From: Eriocheir sinensis | Lineage: Eukaryota > Arthropoda > Malacostraca > Decapoda > Varunidae | NCBI RefSeq assembly: GCF_024679095.1 | Contig: NC_066553.1 | Coordinates: forward strand, 412,329-476,328 | DNA: 64,000 bases | Reading direction: 5' to 3' | In this document: piece after piece, positions 1 through 17,027 of the stretch | Position numbering within the stretch: the first letter of the stretch is position 1 | How the letters are laid out: each line of letters begins with the position of its first letter | Translations under genes and position numbers: made by a program | The notes under the pieces: generated by a model | Told to the model about the DNA's origin: nothing | Databases searched by the model: none | The model's input: only the letters and a program-made list of their open reading frames with translations

Positions 1-1227
1 GCAGAGTTCTGATATATGTGGTTTAAATGATAATGAGTCATCTATTGTTATGCCTAGCAGTTTATGTTGAGTAACTTTTTTGATTATGCTATTTTGATAA
101 ATAACAGGTGTCAATGTTTTTATAGTTTTGTTGGTAAAAAGTATGTAAAAAGTTTTGTTTGAATTAATTGTCAGTCTGTTGCTTAGGCACCATTTATATA
201 AAGTTATCCAGGTCATTGCTTACTGTGTGAATCATATCAATAGGGTCAGAGTCAGTGATGTATGAGGTGGAGTCATCAGCAAATAAAATTGTTCTGAGAT
301 TGGAAAATATGTTGGGAAGATCATTTATGTAAAGAAGGAAATATGTTGGACCTAACACACGGAACTTCATAGTTGATAGTTAAAGGTTTAGAAGTCTGAT
401 GAAGAAATTTAGTAGATTGGGTTCTAAAGGTTAGGTAATCTTTGAACCAGTCAAGTATAATACCTCCTATCCCATAACGATTTAATTTTTGTAATAATAT
501 ATCATGTTTGACGGTATCAAAGGCTTTCGAGAAATCAACGTAAATGCTTAACAGAGAATAATGTGAATCCAAACGAGTAAATTTTCTCAGTAAAAGTGTT
601 CAAGGCATCAAAAGTGCTTGAGCCTTGGCGGAAACCAAATTGTTCAGCTCTAAGGATAGATTTAGTATCAAGATAATTTGTTAAGTACTTTTTCATTAAT
701 TAAAAAAAATAGTATATTTAGGAATGAAATTGGTCTGTAATTACATACATCAAATTTAAAGCCTTTTTGTATATATGTATAACAATAGCGTGCTTACAAC
801 ATTGTGGAAATTTACCAGTGGCGATGGACTGGTTAAAAAAATTATATTGGAATTGCCATTTGCTCTTTGTTGAATTTAATGAGTGATACAGGAATTTCAA
901 ACAAATTTCATTTTTTTTGTCTTTCAAAGAGTTTCTGACATTAATGACATCTTGTGTGTATACTGTGGGATCCATCATAATTGATGGATAGTTGCCTTGT
1001 AAATAATTTAAGGGGGTAGTAGTGGATGGAGGAATCTTACGGTCAAGCTTGGGAGCAATGTTTGTATAATATTCATTAAATGCTTCTGCAATTTCCAGTG
1101 GATTTAATATCACTTTGTTTTTGTTATTTAATGAATTTTGGAAAGTGTTTTTATAGTTATTTTTAAGCTGGTTTATAGCATTCCATATTATTCTTGTGTT
1201 GTTTTTAAAGTTTGTGAAAATATTCAT
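1..1227 (-). pseudogene. LINE reverse transcriptase fragment
   Basis: Minus-strand pieces at 718-1227, about 580-700, 321-572 and 1-320 give the RT fingers and palm in order. The upstream linker is followed by QFGFRQGSST, then VDFSKAFDTV (first catalytic Asp) at 321-572, and FADD (catalytic pair) at 272-283, followed by an LGITIDDSLSF block near the window start. The pieces are in different frames, so no functional protein remains. The FADD form of the YxDD box is normal for this class. Confidence 0.82.
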
Positions 1228-1320
1228 ATAATATGATTGTTTAGCTTTTTTTATTACTCTATTTAAGCTATTGCGATATTCTTTGCAGTAAATTTCCGTA
1301 ACAGCTCCAATTTTAAAGTC

Positions 1321-2424
1321 TTAATATAAATTATTTTTGTGTCTAATAGAGTTAATTACAGCTTGAGAAATCCAAAGATTATGATGTCTTTTTTCAGATA
1401 CATACTTTGTTTTTAACGGGAAACATGCATCGCAGATTTCTTGTGATCTTTTGATAAACATATTACAGTTTATACGAACATCTTGAGAAGAAAAAAGCTC
1501 TTTCCGGTTTACATTGCTTAGTTTATATGTAAAATTTACTTTACTTTCATGAGTTATATAACGGAATTCAATTTTATGGAGCTTATAATTTATTGTAGGA
1601 AAAGATATGTTCAAAAAGATTGGAAGGTGATCTGAGATAGGGTAATGTAAAATTCCTGTGCTGTCATGGTTAATAAAGTTTGTGTATATATGCGATAGTT
1701 CCTCTAGATCAATACTGTCTGGAAACCTTGTAGGCCTGGCTATGTGAGGAGTGAAGTTGATAGTTTGCATGTTGGCAAGAAAATTGTTTGTCTGTGTGTG
1801 TGTTATTTTCTAATAAATGTATATTGAAGTCCCCAATCAGTACTATTTTGTCGTGATTTGTGTATTTTTTTTGCAAGATTGCATTTAATGTGTGAGCAAA
1901 TTCCTCTACGGCAATATGTTTACTATTAGGTCGATAGATTGCACATAATCGAAAGCAAAATGTTTTAGTGAATATTTAAAGTGTTAATTTCATTTTTTTT
2001 CGGTTACTGTTGTCAAGTCCTGTATTTCTCTCGATTGAATTATGTCAGAAACAAAGACTGAGACTCCTCCCTGTGCACGCGTGTGTCTTACTAGGTGGTG
2101 TGAATGGTATCCTGGAACTTCATAAAGGTGTTTGTTAGCAGCAGAAAGCCAGGTTCCAGTAATGGCCAAGATATCAGGGGGTTTGTTAAGAAATTTAAGG
2201 AAGGCTTGTATGTGGTCTGAGTTCATGTGCATTATATTTAGTGTGGCAATGTCTTGAGATGAAATTAATTTGTTATAATTGGAAAGGACATAATATTGTG
2301 AAAATGCATCAAAATTCATGTGTCCGTACAAGTGGTTGATAATTTCCATACTGATGTCGTCTGTTTTGTTGTGGTTCTTCGTGGGTTCATGTACATTAAA
2401 GAGAGTATGGTAAAGATTGGACAT
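1321..2424 (-). pseudogene. LINE endonuclease fragment (EN domain)
   Basis: Two minus-strand open pieces (1990-2424 and 1321-1770) carry endonuclease signatures. The first has LNIMHMNSDH and then DILAITGTWLS, which corresponds to the conserved 'xxTETWL' block with the catalytic Glu read as Gly. The second has the RPTRFPDS block followed by the PISDHLPI block that contains the C-terminal catalytic Asp-His of AP-like endonucleases. The segment between them is out of frame. EN nicks target DNA to prime reverse transcription. The copy is a pseudogene because of the frame breaks and the Glu change. Confidence 0.8.
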
Positions 2425-2539
2425 GACGGTGAAAGAATAAATAAATGATCAAGGATGAAAGAATGTATATGTATACAAACAAAAATGTGGAAAAAAGTAA
2501 GTACAAAGAAGACAGCCGCACCGGGCACGACATCCGCCG

Positions 2540-3840
<1,301 letters not shown>

Positions 3841-3965
3841 GAAGATAATGAAAGTATTATCGACATATATAATGAAAATAGTGATACTTATTATCTATAT
3901 CAGTTTTGAAGTATTACGAAGAAAATTGAGTTATTTTGTTCAGCAAACAGTATTTTTTATGGATT

Positions 3966-3967
<2 letters not shown>

Positions 3968-4012
<45 letters not shown>
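3968..4012. repeat. (TAG)n microsatellite
   Basis: About 15 uninterrupted TAG units directly precede repeat R copy 1. Confidence 0.93.
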
Positions 4013-4014
<2 letters not shown>

Positions 4015-4250
4015 AGAGTGACATTAGGGTGGGTCGGGAGTGACTTGAGTAGGGAAGGAAAGAGGGATGGATCTAGACGTAATAGATGATAGGTGATTTA
4101 GTGTCAGGTAGTATTAGTGATATGGTTGGATGCCACAGTCATTAGCGAACAGAGATGGGGCTAATGACCTCCAAGCTATGGAGCCCTTCATGATTATGTG
4201 TCGGAAAAATAAACATGGGTGGAGGTATCATTTATGTAGTAGGAATAGTA

Positions 4251-4296
<46 letters not shown>

Positions 4297-4299
4297 GAA

Positions 4300-4368
<69 letters not shown>

Positions 4369-4386
4369 TACTGTAGTAGTAGTAGT
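4013..4386 (+). mobile_element. Repeat R copy 1: LINE 3' end with (TAG)n tail
   Basis: Bases 4013-4240 match 6848-7070 almost base for base (GGGTGGGTCGGGAGTGAC, GATGCCACAGTCATTAGC, GGTGGAGGTATCATTTATG). In both copies this unit runs straight into a long (TAG)n tract, here to about 4386. In copy 2 the unit lies just after a retroelement C-terminal coding region, so it is most likely the 3' UTR of that element, with the TAG tract as its tail. Copy 1 has only the UTR. Confidence 0.75.
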
Positions 4387-6247
4387 AATTATGAACTTTA
4401 CATTTCTGCCCGAAATCGTGCCAAATCTATTCTCCGACTAACCAAAAATTCTTTCATTAATAGAAAATGTCAAAACCTTGCTTTCTCTAACTCTTCCCGT
4501 GACTTCTGGCATCTAGCCAAAAACATCTCCTCCAACTTCACTTCTTCATCTTTCCCTCCACTCCTCAGTCCTGACGGCAACACTGCCGTCTCATCTATCT
4601 CTAAGGCTGAACTCTTCTCTCAAACTTTTTCTAAAAACTCCACTCTGGACGATTCTGGGCATATTCCTCCTACTCATCCCCCCTCTGACTCCTTTATGCC
4701 TGTTATAAAGATTCTTCAAAATGATGTTTTCTATGCCCTCTCTGGCCTCAATCCTCAGAAGGCTTATGGACCTGATGGAGTGCCTCCTATTGTCCTTAAA
4801 AACTGTGCCTCCGTGCTGTCACCCTGCCTGGTCAAACTATTTCGCCTCTGCCTGTCAACATCTACCTTTCCTTCTTGCTGGAAGTATGCCTTCATACAGC
4901 CTGTACCTAAGAAGGGTGACCGCTCCAATCCCTCAAACTACCGTCCTATTGCTTTATTTTCTTGTCTATCTAAAGCTTTTGAATCAATCCTTAACCGGAA
5001 GATTCAAAAGCACCTTTCCACTTCTGACCTTCTATCTGATCGCCAGTATGGGTTCCGCAAGGGGCGTTCTACTGGTGATCTCCTAGCCTTCTTAACTGAC
5101 TCTTGGTCATCCTCTCTTAGCCGTTTCGGTGAAACTTTTGCTATTGCGCTGGACATATCAAAAGCTTTTGATAGGGTCTGGCACAAATCTTTGCTTTCTA
5201 AACTACTCTCCTACGGTTTCTATCCTTCTCTCTGTACCTTTATCTCCAGTTTCCTTTCTGACCGTTCTATTTCTGCCGTGGTAGACGGTCACTGTTCTTC
5301 CCCTAAATCTATTAACAGTGGTGTCCCACAGGGTTCTGTCCTATCTCCCACTCTTTGTCTGTTGTTCATTGATGATCTTCTTTCCAAAACGAACTGTCCT
5401 ATCCATTCCTACGCCGATGATTCCACTCTGCATTATTCAACTTCTTTTAATAGAAGACCCACCCTTCAGGAACTTAACGACTCAAGGCTGGAGGCTGCAG
5501 AACGCTTAGCCTCAGACCTTACTATTATTTCCGATTGGGGAAAGAAGAACCTGGTGTCCTTCAACGCCTCAAACACACAGTTTCTCCACCTATCCACTCG
5601 ACACAATCTTCCAAACAACTATCCCCTATTCTTTGACAACACCCAGCTATCACCCTCCTCAACACTAAACATCCTCGGTCTATCCTTAACTCAAAATCTC
5701 AACTGGAAACTTCATATCTCATCTCTTACTAAATCAGCTTCCTCGAGGCTGGGCGTTCTGTACTGTCTCCGCCAGTTCTTCTCCCCTGCACAGTTGCTGT
5801 CCATATACAGGGCCTTGTCCGCCCTCGTATGGAGTATGCATCTCATGTGGGGGGCTCCACCACACAGCTCTTCTGGACAGAGTGGAGGCTAAGGCTCTTC
5901 GTCTCATCAGCTCTCCTCCTCATACTGATAGTCTTCTACCTCTTAAATTCCGCCGCAATGTTGCCTCTCTTTCTATCTTCTATCGATATTTCCACGCTGA
6001 CTGCTCTTCTGAACTTGCTAACTGCATGCCTCCCCCCCTCCCGCGGCCCCGCTGCACTCGACTTTCTACTCATGCTCATCCCTATACTGTCCAAACCCCT
6101 TATGCAAGAGTTAACCAGCATCTTCACTCTTTCATCCCTCACGCTGGTAAACTCTGGAACAATCTTCCTTCATCTGTATTTCCTCCTGCCTACGACTTGA
6201 ACTCTTTCAAGAGGAGGGTATCAGGACACCTCTCCTCCCGAAATTAA
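4387..6247 (+). pseudogene. JK1 reverse transcriptase ORF2 fragment
   Basis: The open frame runs from the (AGT)n tract at 4387 through 5892, then continues in another frame (5882-6247) to the family C-terminus ending HLSSRN. RT blocks seen in order are AYGPDGVPP, NYRPIALFSCLSK, QYGFRKGRSTGD, ALDISKAFDRVW (catalytic Asp), GVPQGSVLSPTL and SYADDST at about 5407-5430 (catalytic Asp pair). The C-terminal domain has the RCTRLSTHAHPY and NNLPSSVFPPAYDLNSFKRR blocks. A single-base deletion separates RT from the C-terminal region, so this copy is one mutation from an open frame but lacks the endonuclease. Confidence 0.9.
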
Positions 6248-6378
6248 CCTCTGATTTGGACACTCCTTTAACCTCTGTTCGGGAGCAGTGAGTAGCGGGC
6301 CTTTTTTTCTTTTTTTTTTCTTTGCGCCCTTGAGCTGTCTCCTAAAAAGGTAAAAAAAAAAAAAAAAAAAAAAAAAAA
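4387..6378 (+). mobile_element. JK1 LINE copy a (jockey-like), 5'-truncated, poly(A) tail
   Basis: This is the best-preserved RT of the JK1 family. It begins inside the linker before the RT and ends with the family 3' UTR (GAGTAGCGGGC, CCCTTGAGCTGTCTCC) and a 27-base A tail (6352-6378). The insertion sits in the (TAG)n tail of repeat R; GTAGTA lies on both sides and could be a target duplication, although that is weak in a TAG repeat. A one-base deletion (a GGGG run read as GGG near 5810) breaks the frame before the C-terminal domain. Confidence 0.92.
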
Positions 6379-7972
<1,594 letters not shown>

Positions 7973-8149
7973 TAAAGTAAGAAAGTGAAATGAAGTGAGG
8001 TTAACAGATGATTATTTTAGAAGTTAGTTGTTAACTTATTCTGATGGCCTAGACTCAGTGCAGGTGTCTTTCATGTATAGGTATTTGTCCAGCAGGTCCA
8101 TGAATGATTTCTCGTCAACAATGATGATGATGTGGTGGAAAGGAATTGT

Positions 8150-8280
8150 TAGGGGAAGAAAAAGGAGGAGAAAGAGGAGGAGGAGGATGAAGATTAGGAT
8201 GAGGAGGAGGAGGAGGAAGAGGAGGAAGAGGAGGAAGAGGAAGAGGAGGAAGAGGAAGAGGAGGAGGAGGATACGAGGAA
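8150..8280. repeat. Purine-rich (GAGGAA)n-type simple repeat
   Basis: An imperfect AGG/AAG/GAGGAA tract on the plus strand, flanked by non-repetitive DNA. No element signature is visible. Confidence 0.85.
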
Positions 8281-8985
8281 AAGGGTTGGGGCATGATAAT
8301 TTCGTAACTGTACCTGGTGTGGACGGGCGTGGCGTCCTTTCCAGCAAGGCTTCTGTATCGAATTATAATTAATTACTAAAAATGGCCGCCAGTATCCCAA
8401 GCGTACTGAGCGGTGGTGAGAGAGACGGGAAAATTGATCGGCCCTTCCATTACGAGTAAAAAAAAAATGCACAAGACGAGGGAACGAACGCCATCCACCC
8501 CCAAAATATCCATCTTTACAAATTATTAAATAAACGCCGTGGACAAAAAAATATAATTGAAAGGAGTGTGTAGCCTCAGCTGGGCGTCACGTTCCAATAT
8601 TCTCGACGTTATGAGTTCGTAATAAAAACCACTCTAAGCTAATGAAGACAGTGTTGACTTTGGTGTTACCCTCTTCCCACTCACCCATTACGCATATTTA
8701 AAAAAAACTCGAGATTGGTATAAGACACTGTCGCTGCCAAATAAAAGTAAAACCGTCTCTGTGAGCTTCATTCATAAGACCAAAATATACTTTCACCAGG
8801 AAGCCCTAATCCGCTGGAGAGCTCGAGTAGGTCGTATTACTAATTAGGGAGGAAATATTAGACGTTGTCCACTTTATCTGAATTGATACATCAATTTATT
8901 AGTGACTTGGGTAGGTGGAGAAAGATAAGAAAGAAGACGACACCGTGGACGATCTAGGCGACGATGACAAGGCGCAGGAGAAGGA
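8281..8985. other. Unassigned non-repetitive DNA
   Basis: I see no protein, RNA or element signature. Short ORFs on either strand lack recognisable motifs. Confidence 0.5.
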
Positions 8986-9073
8986 GGGGTAGTAGGTGGA
9001 GGAGTAGGAATGGGAAGAGGAGTAGGAGGAGGAGGAGAAGGAAGAGGAGGAGGAGGAGGAGGAAGAGGAGAAC
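8986..9073. repeat. Purine-rich (GGA)n-type simple repeat
   Basis: An imperfect GGA/GAA tract. A complementary pyrimidine-rich tract follows at 9230-9375 (CCTCC, TTCCTCT), which could pair with it. Confidence 0.8.
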
Positions 9074-9229
9074 ATTTATAGAGCTTCTAAATTATTCTTT
9101 ATGGCTATTGGTTACAGCATCAGCGTTGCCGTCCTGAGTGACATAAAGCGAGGGAGCCACTCACTCACAGGTCGACGCAGGATCGTAAAAAATGACTCGC
9201 GCGTGTTCGTTTCAGAGCCTTACAGGGAG

Positions 9230-9375
9230 TTCCCCATCCCCTCCCTCCTCTATCCTCCTTTTCCTCTCTTCCTCCCACCTCCCTTGCAGACCTCCTCTCC
9301 CCTCCCTACCCTTTTCTACTCTCTCCATTCCTCTTTCTTTCCCCTTCCTCTTTTCCTACACCCTCTCCCTACATC
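9230..9375. repeat. Pyrimidine-rich low-complexity tract
   Basis: C/T-rich sequence on the plus strand with no clean repeat unit. The ORFs through it are Pro/Leu/Ser-rich artefacts. Confidence 0.75.
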
Positions 9376-9599
9376 TCTTGAACCTCATGATCACATTGGT
9401 GTCGAGGCCATGATGGGAAGTAAGGGAGAGGAGGTTGAGGGTTGGGAACATGGTCGGGAAAGATAGAAAGTGGGAGCAAGTAGAGTGATCGAAGGCGAGA
9501 ATAATGATGGGTTAAAGAAAGGAAGGAGGTAACAGATTAACTTGCTGGGCTTAGGAGAAAAAAAGCAAAAAGATCGGAAAGGGAGGTAAAGTAGAGGGC

Positions 9600-9885
9600 A
9601 CACGCTAAAGCTGCTTGTGGTCTCGGTGCTTATCGCCTTCTCATTGGCAGGAGACTGGCAGGAAACAACTATTGCCCCGGGAGACAGGGCTAGTGAGACA
9701 TCTGGGTTACCACATTTACTTTTCGCAGATTTTTCCTGGTACTCATTTATCGCCAAGTTTGAAATGAAGGATGAACAGCTTGGGGAGCTGCGCGCTGACT
9801 GTCTGCGCCATGATTCGAACCCAGGCCCACGGATTTGTAGCCAGGCATGCAAACCACTTCACCATAAGAGACGGGAGGGGAGAGG
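9600..9885 (-). mobile_element. SINE-B: tRNA-derived SINE (minus strand)
   Basis: Read on the minus strand, the 5' end (about 9846-9864) has a pol III box A-like stretch, TGGTGAAGTGGTTTGCATG. About 30 bp downstream lies box B, GGGTTCGAATC (complement of 9812-9823). The distance fits a tRNA head, and a ~200-bp unrelated body follows. The region downstream of 9600 is A-rich on that strand. It differs in head and body from SINE-A. There is one copy here, so the 3' end is approximate. Confidence 0.6.
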
Positions 9886-10103
9886 AAGATGAGAATAAGT
9901 GTTTAAATGGTGAGGAAGGAAAAGCAAGGACAGGAAGAATCAAGGACTTGTATATTTAGAGATTATGAAAAAAATACACCACATCTTATCACAACCTGGA
10001 GAAAGGTGTGAAGCTCTCCCGCTGGCACCACTATCGCCACCACGACTATCTCATTACGGCAAGCTCCGCCACCTGTGGCCCATGACATTTACATTTTCCT
10101 CTG

Positions 10104-10106
<3 letters not shown>

Positions 10107-10138
<32 letters not shown>
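10107..10138. repeat. (CT)n microsatellite
   Basis: About 15 CT units. Confidence 0.95.
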
Positions 10139-12635
<2,497 letters not shown>

Positions 12636-12696
<61 letters not shown>

Positions 12697-12698
12697 AC

Positions 12699-12779
<81 letters not shown>

Positions 12780-12780
12780 T

Positions 12781-12830
<50 letters not shown>
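12636..12830. repeat. (TA)n array 3
   Basis: TA repeat with a few CA/TG variants (near 12693 and 12773-12790). It starts directly at the JK1-b poly(A) and ends six bases before the Gypsy 5' LTR. Confidence 0.96.
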
Positions 12831-12833
<3 letters not shown>

Positions 12834-12836
12834 GTA

Positions 12837-13660
12837 TGTCATGATTTTATTATTTAAGGAATAGCCCGCGGAAAAATACCGCGGGAGTCCCTGCCATTTT
12901 GACTGAGAGAGCGGGCAGATGCATTACCATGGCGGGAAACCAGGCAGGCGGGAAAGAGCACCTATTTCAAATCATATTCGTTATTGCTGCCAAAGCTGAA
13001 TTATGAATGGGATGCATGACCCACTATTACCTAGTGCATGTGTTAGGTTATTAATAAATAATATTCCATAGCCGTTAGGGCGTTAGTATAAGTGTTATGC
13101 AGAAAGAGAGATGTCAGTGTGGCGAGAGCTAGCATCTTGACCGCGGAGCCCGGCAGCTGAGCCTTGTGGGCCTTCGCCGCCTCCCACAGCCATCTTCCAG
13201 CCTTGTAGTATCCACAAGTCAGGGTGACTGTGTACTGCAGGCGAGGGAAGCCTTTGGAAGGTGCGAGAGGCGGCGTGTTGCAGAGAGGTACGAGAGAGGA
13301 CTGAAGGAGGACTCCAGGGCTCCAGACCACGAGGTAGATCAGGTGTGGCATGTGCTTCGCCCACTTACAGTTAAGTACACTATTCGCATAGGATGTTTTA
13401 AGATAGATAGCTAGGTTGCTGTGTGCCTGGAATTACATAATTATTTCTTAATTTCCAGTGAGTTTCTTTGTTGCTTTAAATAAATTTAAGAGTAGGTTCA
13501 TCTGGTCTTTGCTTGTCCTATGAGAGATGTGACTGGTCATAAATAATAAGTGACTAGAAGGGGCTGTGAGTCTGAGAACTTTCAGATATTTTATTGTATA
13601 TTTTTTATTGCTGAGAATTTACGGGATTTTCGGAAGTTCATACCTTTCAAGAACTTCACA
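12837..13660 (+). repeat. 5' LTR of the Gypsy element
   Basis: It begins TGTCATGATTTTATTATT and ends CTTCACA, giving the usual TG...CA termini. It matches 17630-18530 along its length (GATGCATTACC/GATGCATCACC, CATATTCGTTATTGCTGCC, AGCTAGCATCTTGACCGCGG, GGTTCATCTGGTCTTTG). Confidence 0.92.
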
Positions 13661-13665
13661 TAAAA

Positions 13666-13685
13666 TGGCGCCCGAAACAGTGAAC
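13666..13685 (+). promoter_or_regulatory. Primer-binding site
   Basis: TGGCGCCCGAAACAG starts five bases after the 5' LTR. It resembles a tRNA-Lys-type PBS with one extra A. Its position and TGG start are standard for tRNA-primed LTR elements. Confidence 0.75.
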
Positions 13686-13745
13686 TGACCTCACACTCCA
13701 TAGGCGAAGTATTAGCTGTTTGGCTCGAAGTATTTATCTCGCAAG

Positions 13746-14571
13746 ATGTCTATATCACAGTGGAAACAGGAAGCGGAAGTGTTAGGGTACAATGCTAAAG
13801 AAGTCAGAGAGTACATAATCAAAGAGCAACATCAGCTACAATTACGGAATCTGGAAGCTGAGAGAGAGCGAGAAAAGGAGGCCCATGCAGTAAAAATGGC
13901 CGAGCTAGCGGCGAATAATGGGAATGGTAATAACTCCCAGAATAATAAAGTAATTTCTCCAAAGCTAAACCTTAATCATTTCAAGGAAGGTGACAAGATT
14001 GAGATATTTATAGCGCGGTTTGAGGAAGCCGCTAACTTAATGCAGTATGATGAGGTCACCAAGTGTGTGGAATTCATGTCTTTTTGAAGGTAAAGCTTTG
14101 GAGGGGATTCATAGATTGGATGGTAACTCTTGTGAGTATAAAGATATGAAGGAGGTATTATTGGCAGCTTATGGAATGTCCGTTGATGATTTGAATAATC
14201 AGTTCTCCTCTGCCTCCATAAATGACGATGAGACAGCAATTCAATTTGCTGCTCGCCTCAAGGGGTACTTAGATCAATGACTCAAGAAAGACGGTGCTGA
14301 GGAGACAGTTGAAGGTGTTAAGGACCTAATATTGTGTGCGCAGTACGTAAAATCCTGCTCAGATGAATTAGTCACGAGGCTGAAAATAGACAAGGTGAGG
14401 AAATTGGAAGTTATGAAGGAAATAGCTAATTCCTATTTTGAGGCTTGCAGTAGGACGAAAAAGCCTATTATTAAAAGCAATAACATGCAGAGTGAAGTCC
14501 CTAGAAAGATTGGTTCAGGCGTCGTCACCCACCATGGTGCGATCAGTATCGTGGCCTTCAGCCAAAAGTAA
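13746..14571 (+). pseudogene. gag-like region of the Gypsy element
   Basis: The first ATG after the PBS opens MSISQWKQEAEVLGYN. A Glu/Arg-rich helical stretch follows (LEAEREREKEAHAVKMAEL), then FIARFEEAANL, a capsid-like block of Gypsy Gag. The protein continues in shifted frames at 14047-14280 and 14332-14571. A frameshift at about 14087 and a stop at 14278 break it. No CCHC zinc knuckle is visible. Confidence 0.7.
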
Positions 14572-15079
14572 CCAACATTATGCACCACGTCCGAAGACTG
14601 GAAGTTATGGGTCGCCACCGTATCAGGGTAATAAGTGGCACAAAATTGCTGCAGTATGACAAGTAAGTGCAACGCAGCATGGTAATTATGGTAGAAGGCA
14701 GGGTTCGCCACCACATGTGCCTTCCGTGAACGGCCTGTTTCGCGATGAGGCGCAGAATCAATGACTAGTGGCCGACGCAGCCACTAATCCGTACGATGAT
14801 CGGTTGAATTTGAGTAAAAATGCAGTCACTCAAACACCTAACGCGGTGTTAGAGCCAGAGGATTTCGGAGAAAGTGAAAGGGTACAAGGAGACGGTGAGC
14901 CTCAGATTGATGCAGCAGTAGTGACCCGAGCAGCTGCTATGCGTAGGAGTACTGTTAGGCCTCTCATGGTTACATCTCTTGGAGATCTAACTAACAGCGA
15001 GGACGTAAGGAAGGAGGTGAAAAGAGACGACACCCTGCACGGCGTACGCAAACGTTTGCAGGAAAACAGTGTCATTTAG
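14572..15079 (+). pseudogene. Degenerate gag-pol linker; no protease found
   Basis: Several short frames cross this region (14768-15079 is Asp/Glu/Arg-rich, with RKEVKRDDTLHGVRKR). I found no D[ST]G aspartic protease motif, so PR is either too decayed to see or was lost. The last part leads into the integrase zinc-binding domain. Confidence 0.5.
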
Positions 15080-16140
15080 CTGAACGACAACCGCGTCAGT
15101 TTTATCAAGCAGCGTGGCTTGATATATAGGCAGATTATCTCTCCCTCGGGTGAAAAGAAATTGCAGTTAGTTGTGCCTGCGAGATACAGAGAGGCTGTTC
15201 TCAAGCTAGGTCACAGTACTACTCTAGGCGGTCACATGGGAAGAGCCAAAACACTCGCTCGCGGACAAGCACATTTTTATCGGCCAGGGATAGGCCAGGA
15301 GGTAGCTAGATTTGTGAGGTCGTGCGATGTGTGTCAAAAGACTATAGATAGGGACAGGGTAAATCCTGCTCCTTACAGCCACTGCCCATTATTGACTCTC
15401 CCTTTGAAAGAGTAGCGGTAGATTTGGTGGGGCCAATAGAGCCCCGAGCCAGCGATGGCTCCCGGTATATTCTTACGTTTGTAGATTTTGCCACGCGTTG
15501 GGCAGAAGCAGTGCCGCTGAAGAATATTGAAACGCAAACTGTGGCTGAAGCTCTCATGACTATATTTTGCCGAGTAGGTATACCCAGACAAATACTGAGT
15601 GATCGGGGTACTCAGTTCACCTCAGGGATGATGGAGGAAGTACTCCGTCTGCCAGCGTGCAAAGGGTTACATACCACAACCTACCATCCCATGGGGAATG
15701 GACTGTGTGAACGTTTTAACGGCACACTTAAGAAAATGCTTAAACGCATGGCTGCCGAACAACCCAAGGAATGGCCTAGATACCTGGCTCCTTTGTTGTT
15801 CGCGTACAGAGAAGCGCCACAGAGCTCCACCAGGTTCTCCCCGTTTGAGCTAATGTATGGTAGGTCGGTTAGGGGTCCGCTTCAGTTACTGAGAGAGCTG
15901 TGGGATGACAATGTTCCGGACCCGGACGTCAAGACCACATACCAGTACGTGTTAGATCTAGGTGACAGGCTGAGAGAAACCTGTAACATTGCTAAGGAGG
16001 AGTTACTCAAAGCAAAACAAGTACAGAAAAGTTACTACGACAGGAAGGCAAAGTTGCGTAAGCTTAGTGTAGGAGACCAGTGTCTAGTTTTGCTTCCCAC
16101 AGCGAGCAACAAGCTGTTAGGTCAGTGGAAGGGACCTTAA
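15080..16140 (+). pseudogene. Integrase of the Gypsy element
   Basis: The HHCC zinc-binding domain is visible at 15119-15415 (GHSTTLGGH, then CDVCQ). The rve core at 15424-16140 holds the DDE triad: FVDFATRW, SDRGTQF and ERFNGTLKKM. It continues through SPFELMYGR to a GPY/F-type tail (LLGQWKGP) interrupted by a TAA at 16138-16140. A one-base deletion near 15375 separates the zinc domain from the core. The enzyme would insert element cDNA into the host genome. It lies upstream of RT, which is the unusual point. Confidence 0.9.
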
Positions 16141-16342
16141 GAGGTTCAGGAGAAGGTTAATGACCTTAATTAGATTTTCCTGGTTGACGGACACCCAAAA
16201 CGGTTCCACATCAACATGATGAAACAATACTACCAGCGAGATGCAGCCGCAGGTTGCTTGCGAGAAAGTGAGTATGATGATGAGAAGGTGAGGTGTCTAG
16301 AGTTAGTTAAAGCTCACTATTCTCAACCTGAGACCGTATAAT

Positions 16343-16925
16343 GTGGGAGCGGCAGTAGTCATACAAGATGATGAGGACGGCGAGGCTCCTCTCACTGTCT
16401 CTTCTAGGCAGACAGAGTCAGTGCATGACGTGACGTTGAGAGAAAAGTTAGCCTTAGAGGAGAGGGAACAATTAGCATCGGTGCTAGAGGGTTATGCAGA
16501 GTTTTTTTCTGACAAACCTAAGATTGCTCGGGTAACAGAGTATCGAATCGAGTTGACGAGAAAGGAGGCTGTCAGACAAAGGCCTTACCAGATTCCTTTA
16601 CGACTGGTATACGCCGTAAAAAACGAAATCAGTGAAATGGAGGCCGCGGGTATCATAGAGAGATCAAATGTCCCCTACTGCATCCCCACGGTAGTCATAA
16701 GGAAGAAAGAAGAAGGAACTAGGATTTGCGGCGATTATCGAAAAGTAAACGCAGTGACGCGCGTAGACGCTGAGCCAATGTCTGATCCGCAAGCCATATT
16801 TGCTACTCTGGCTGATTCTAGAATTTTTTCTAAGATAGGGCTGACGAAAGGGTTTTTCTAGATTCCTCTGAGTAAGGAAAGTTGTAAGGACGTTGGGGCG
16901 GACTTCTTGTCGCGTCTGGTAGCAG
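16343..16925 (+). pseudogene. N-terminal RT fragment joined to the end of RNase H
   Basis: The ORF at 16343-16861 carries the Gypsy RT entry blocks: VTEYRIELTRKEAVRQRPYQIP, EMEAAGIIERSN, VVIRKKEEGTRICGDYRKVNAVT and IFSKIGLTKGFF. A CAG-to-TAG change ends it. Within ten codons the sequence jumps to VGADFLSRLVAE (16893-16928), the block that ends RNase H in this class. The RT palm with the YxDD box, the connection and most of RNase H are therefore missing from their normal place. Confidence 0.8.
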
Positions 16926-17027
16926 AGTAAGATGATTAAAGTCGACAGGTTAGGTGGCTCGGAGACTTTATATTCGGATCTTGGGACCTCAAGATTCAGC
17001 TGAATCGAGGAACCAAGTGACGAAAGT

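Larger units (their letters stand above)
1..2425 (-). mobile_element. Non-LTR retrotransposon relic (jockey/CR1-superfamily LINE), truncated by window edge
   Basis: Reading the minus strand from about 2424 down to 1 gives, in order, an AP-type endonuclease and a reverse transcriptase, the standard ORF2 layout of a LINE. The frame breaks several times, so the copy is dead. The 3' end lies outside the window. The sequence is AT-rich and differs from the other LINEs here. Clade is not certain: the RT block VDFSKAFDTV and the FADD box fit the jockey/CR1 group in general. Confidence 0.85.

Noticed and set aside
5004..5186. Antisense ORFs over JK1 RT (also 25789-25971 and 59520-59702) with the same ~60-residue Arg/Glu-rich protein
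   Set aside because: They recur only because they lie opposite the conserved RT coding sequence of a multicopy LINE.
8036..8472. Leu/Phe- and Ser-rich minus-strand ORFs
   Set aside because: They read through the purine-rich simple repeat at 8150-8280.
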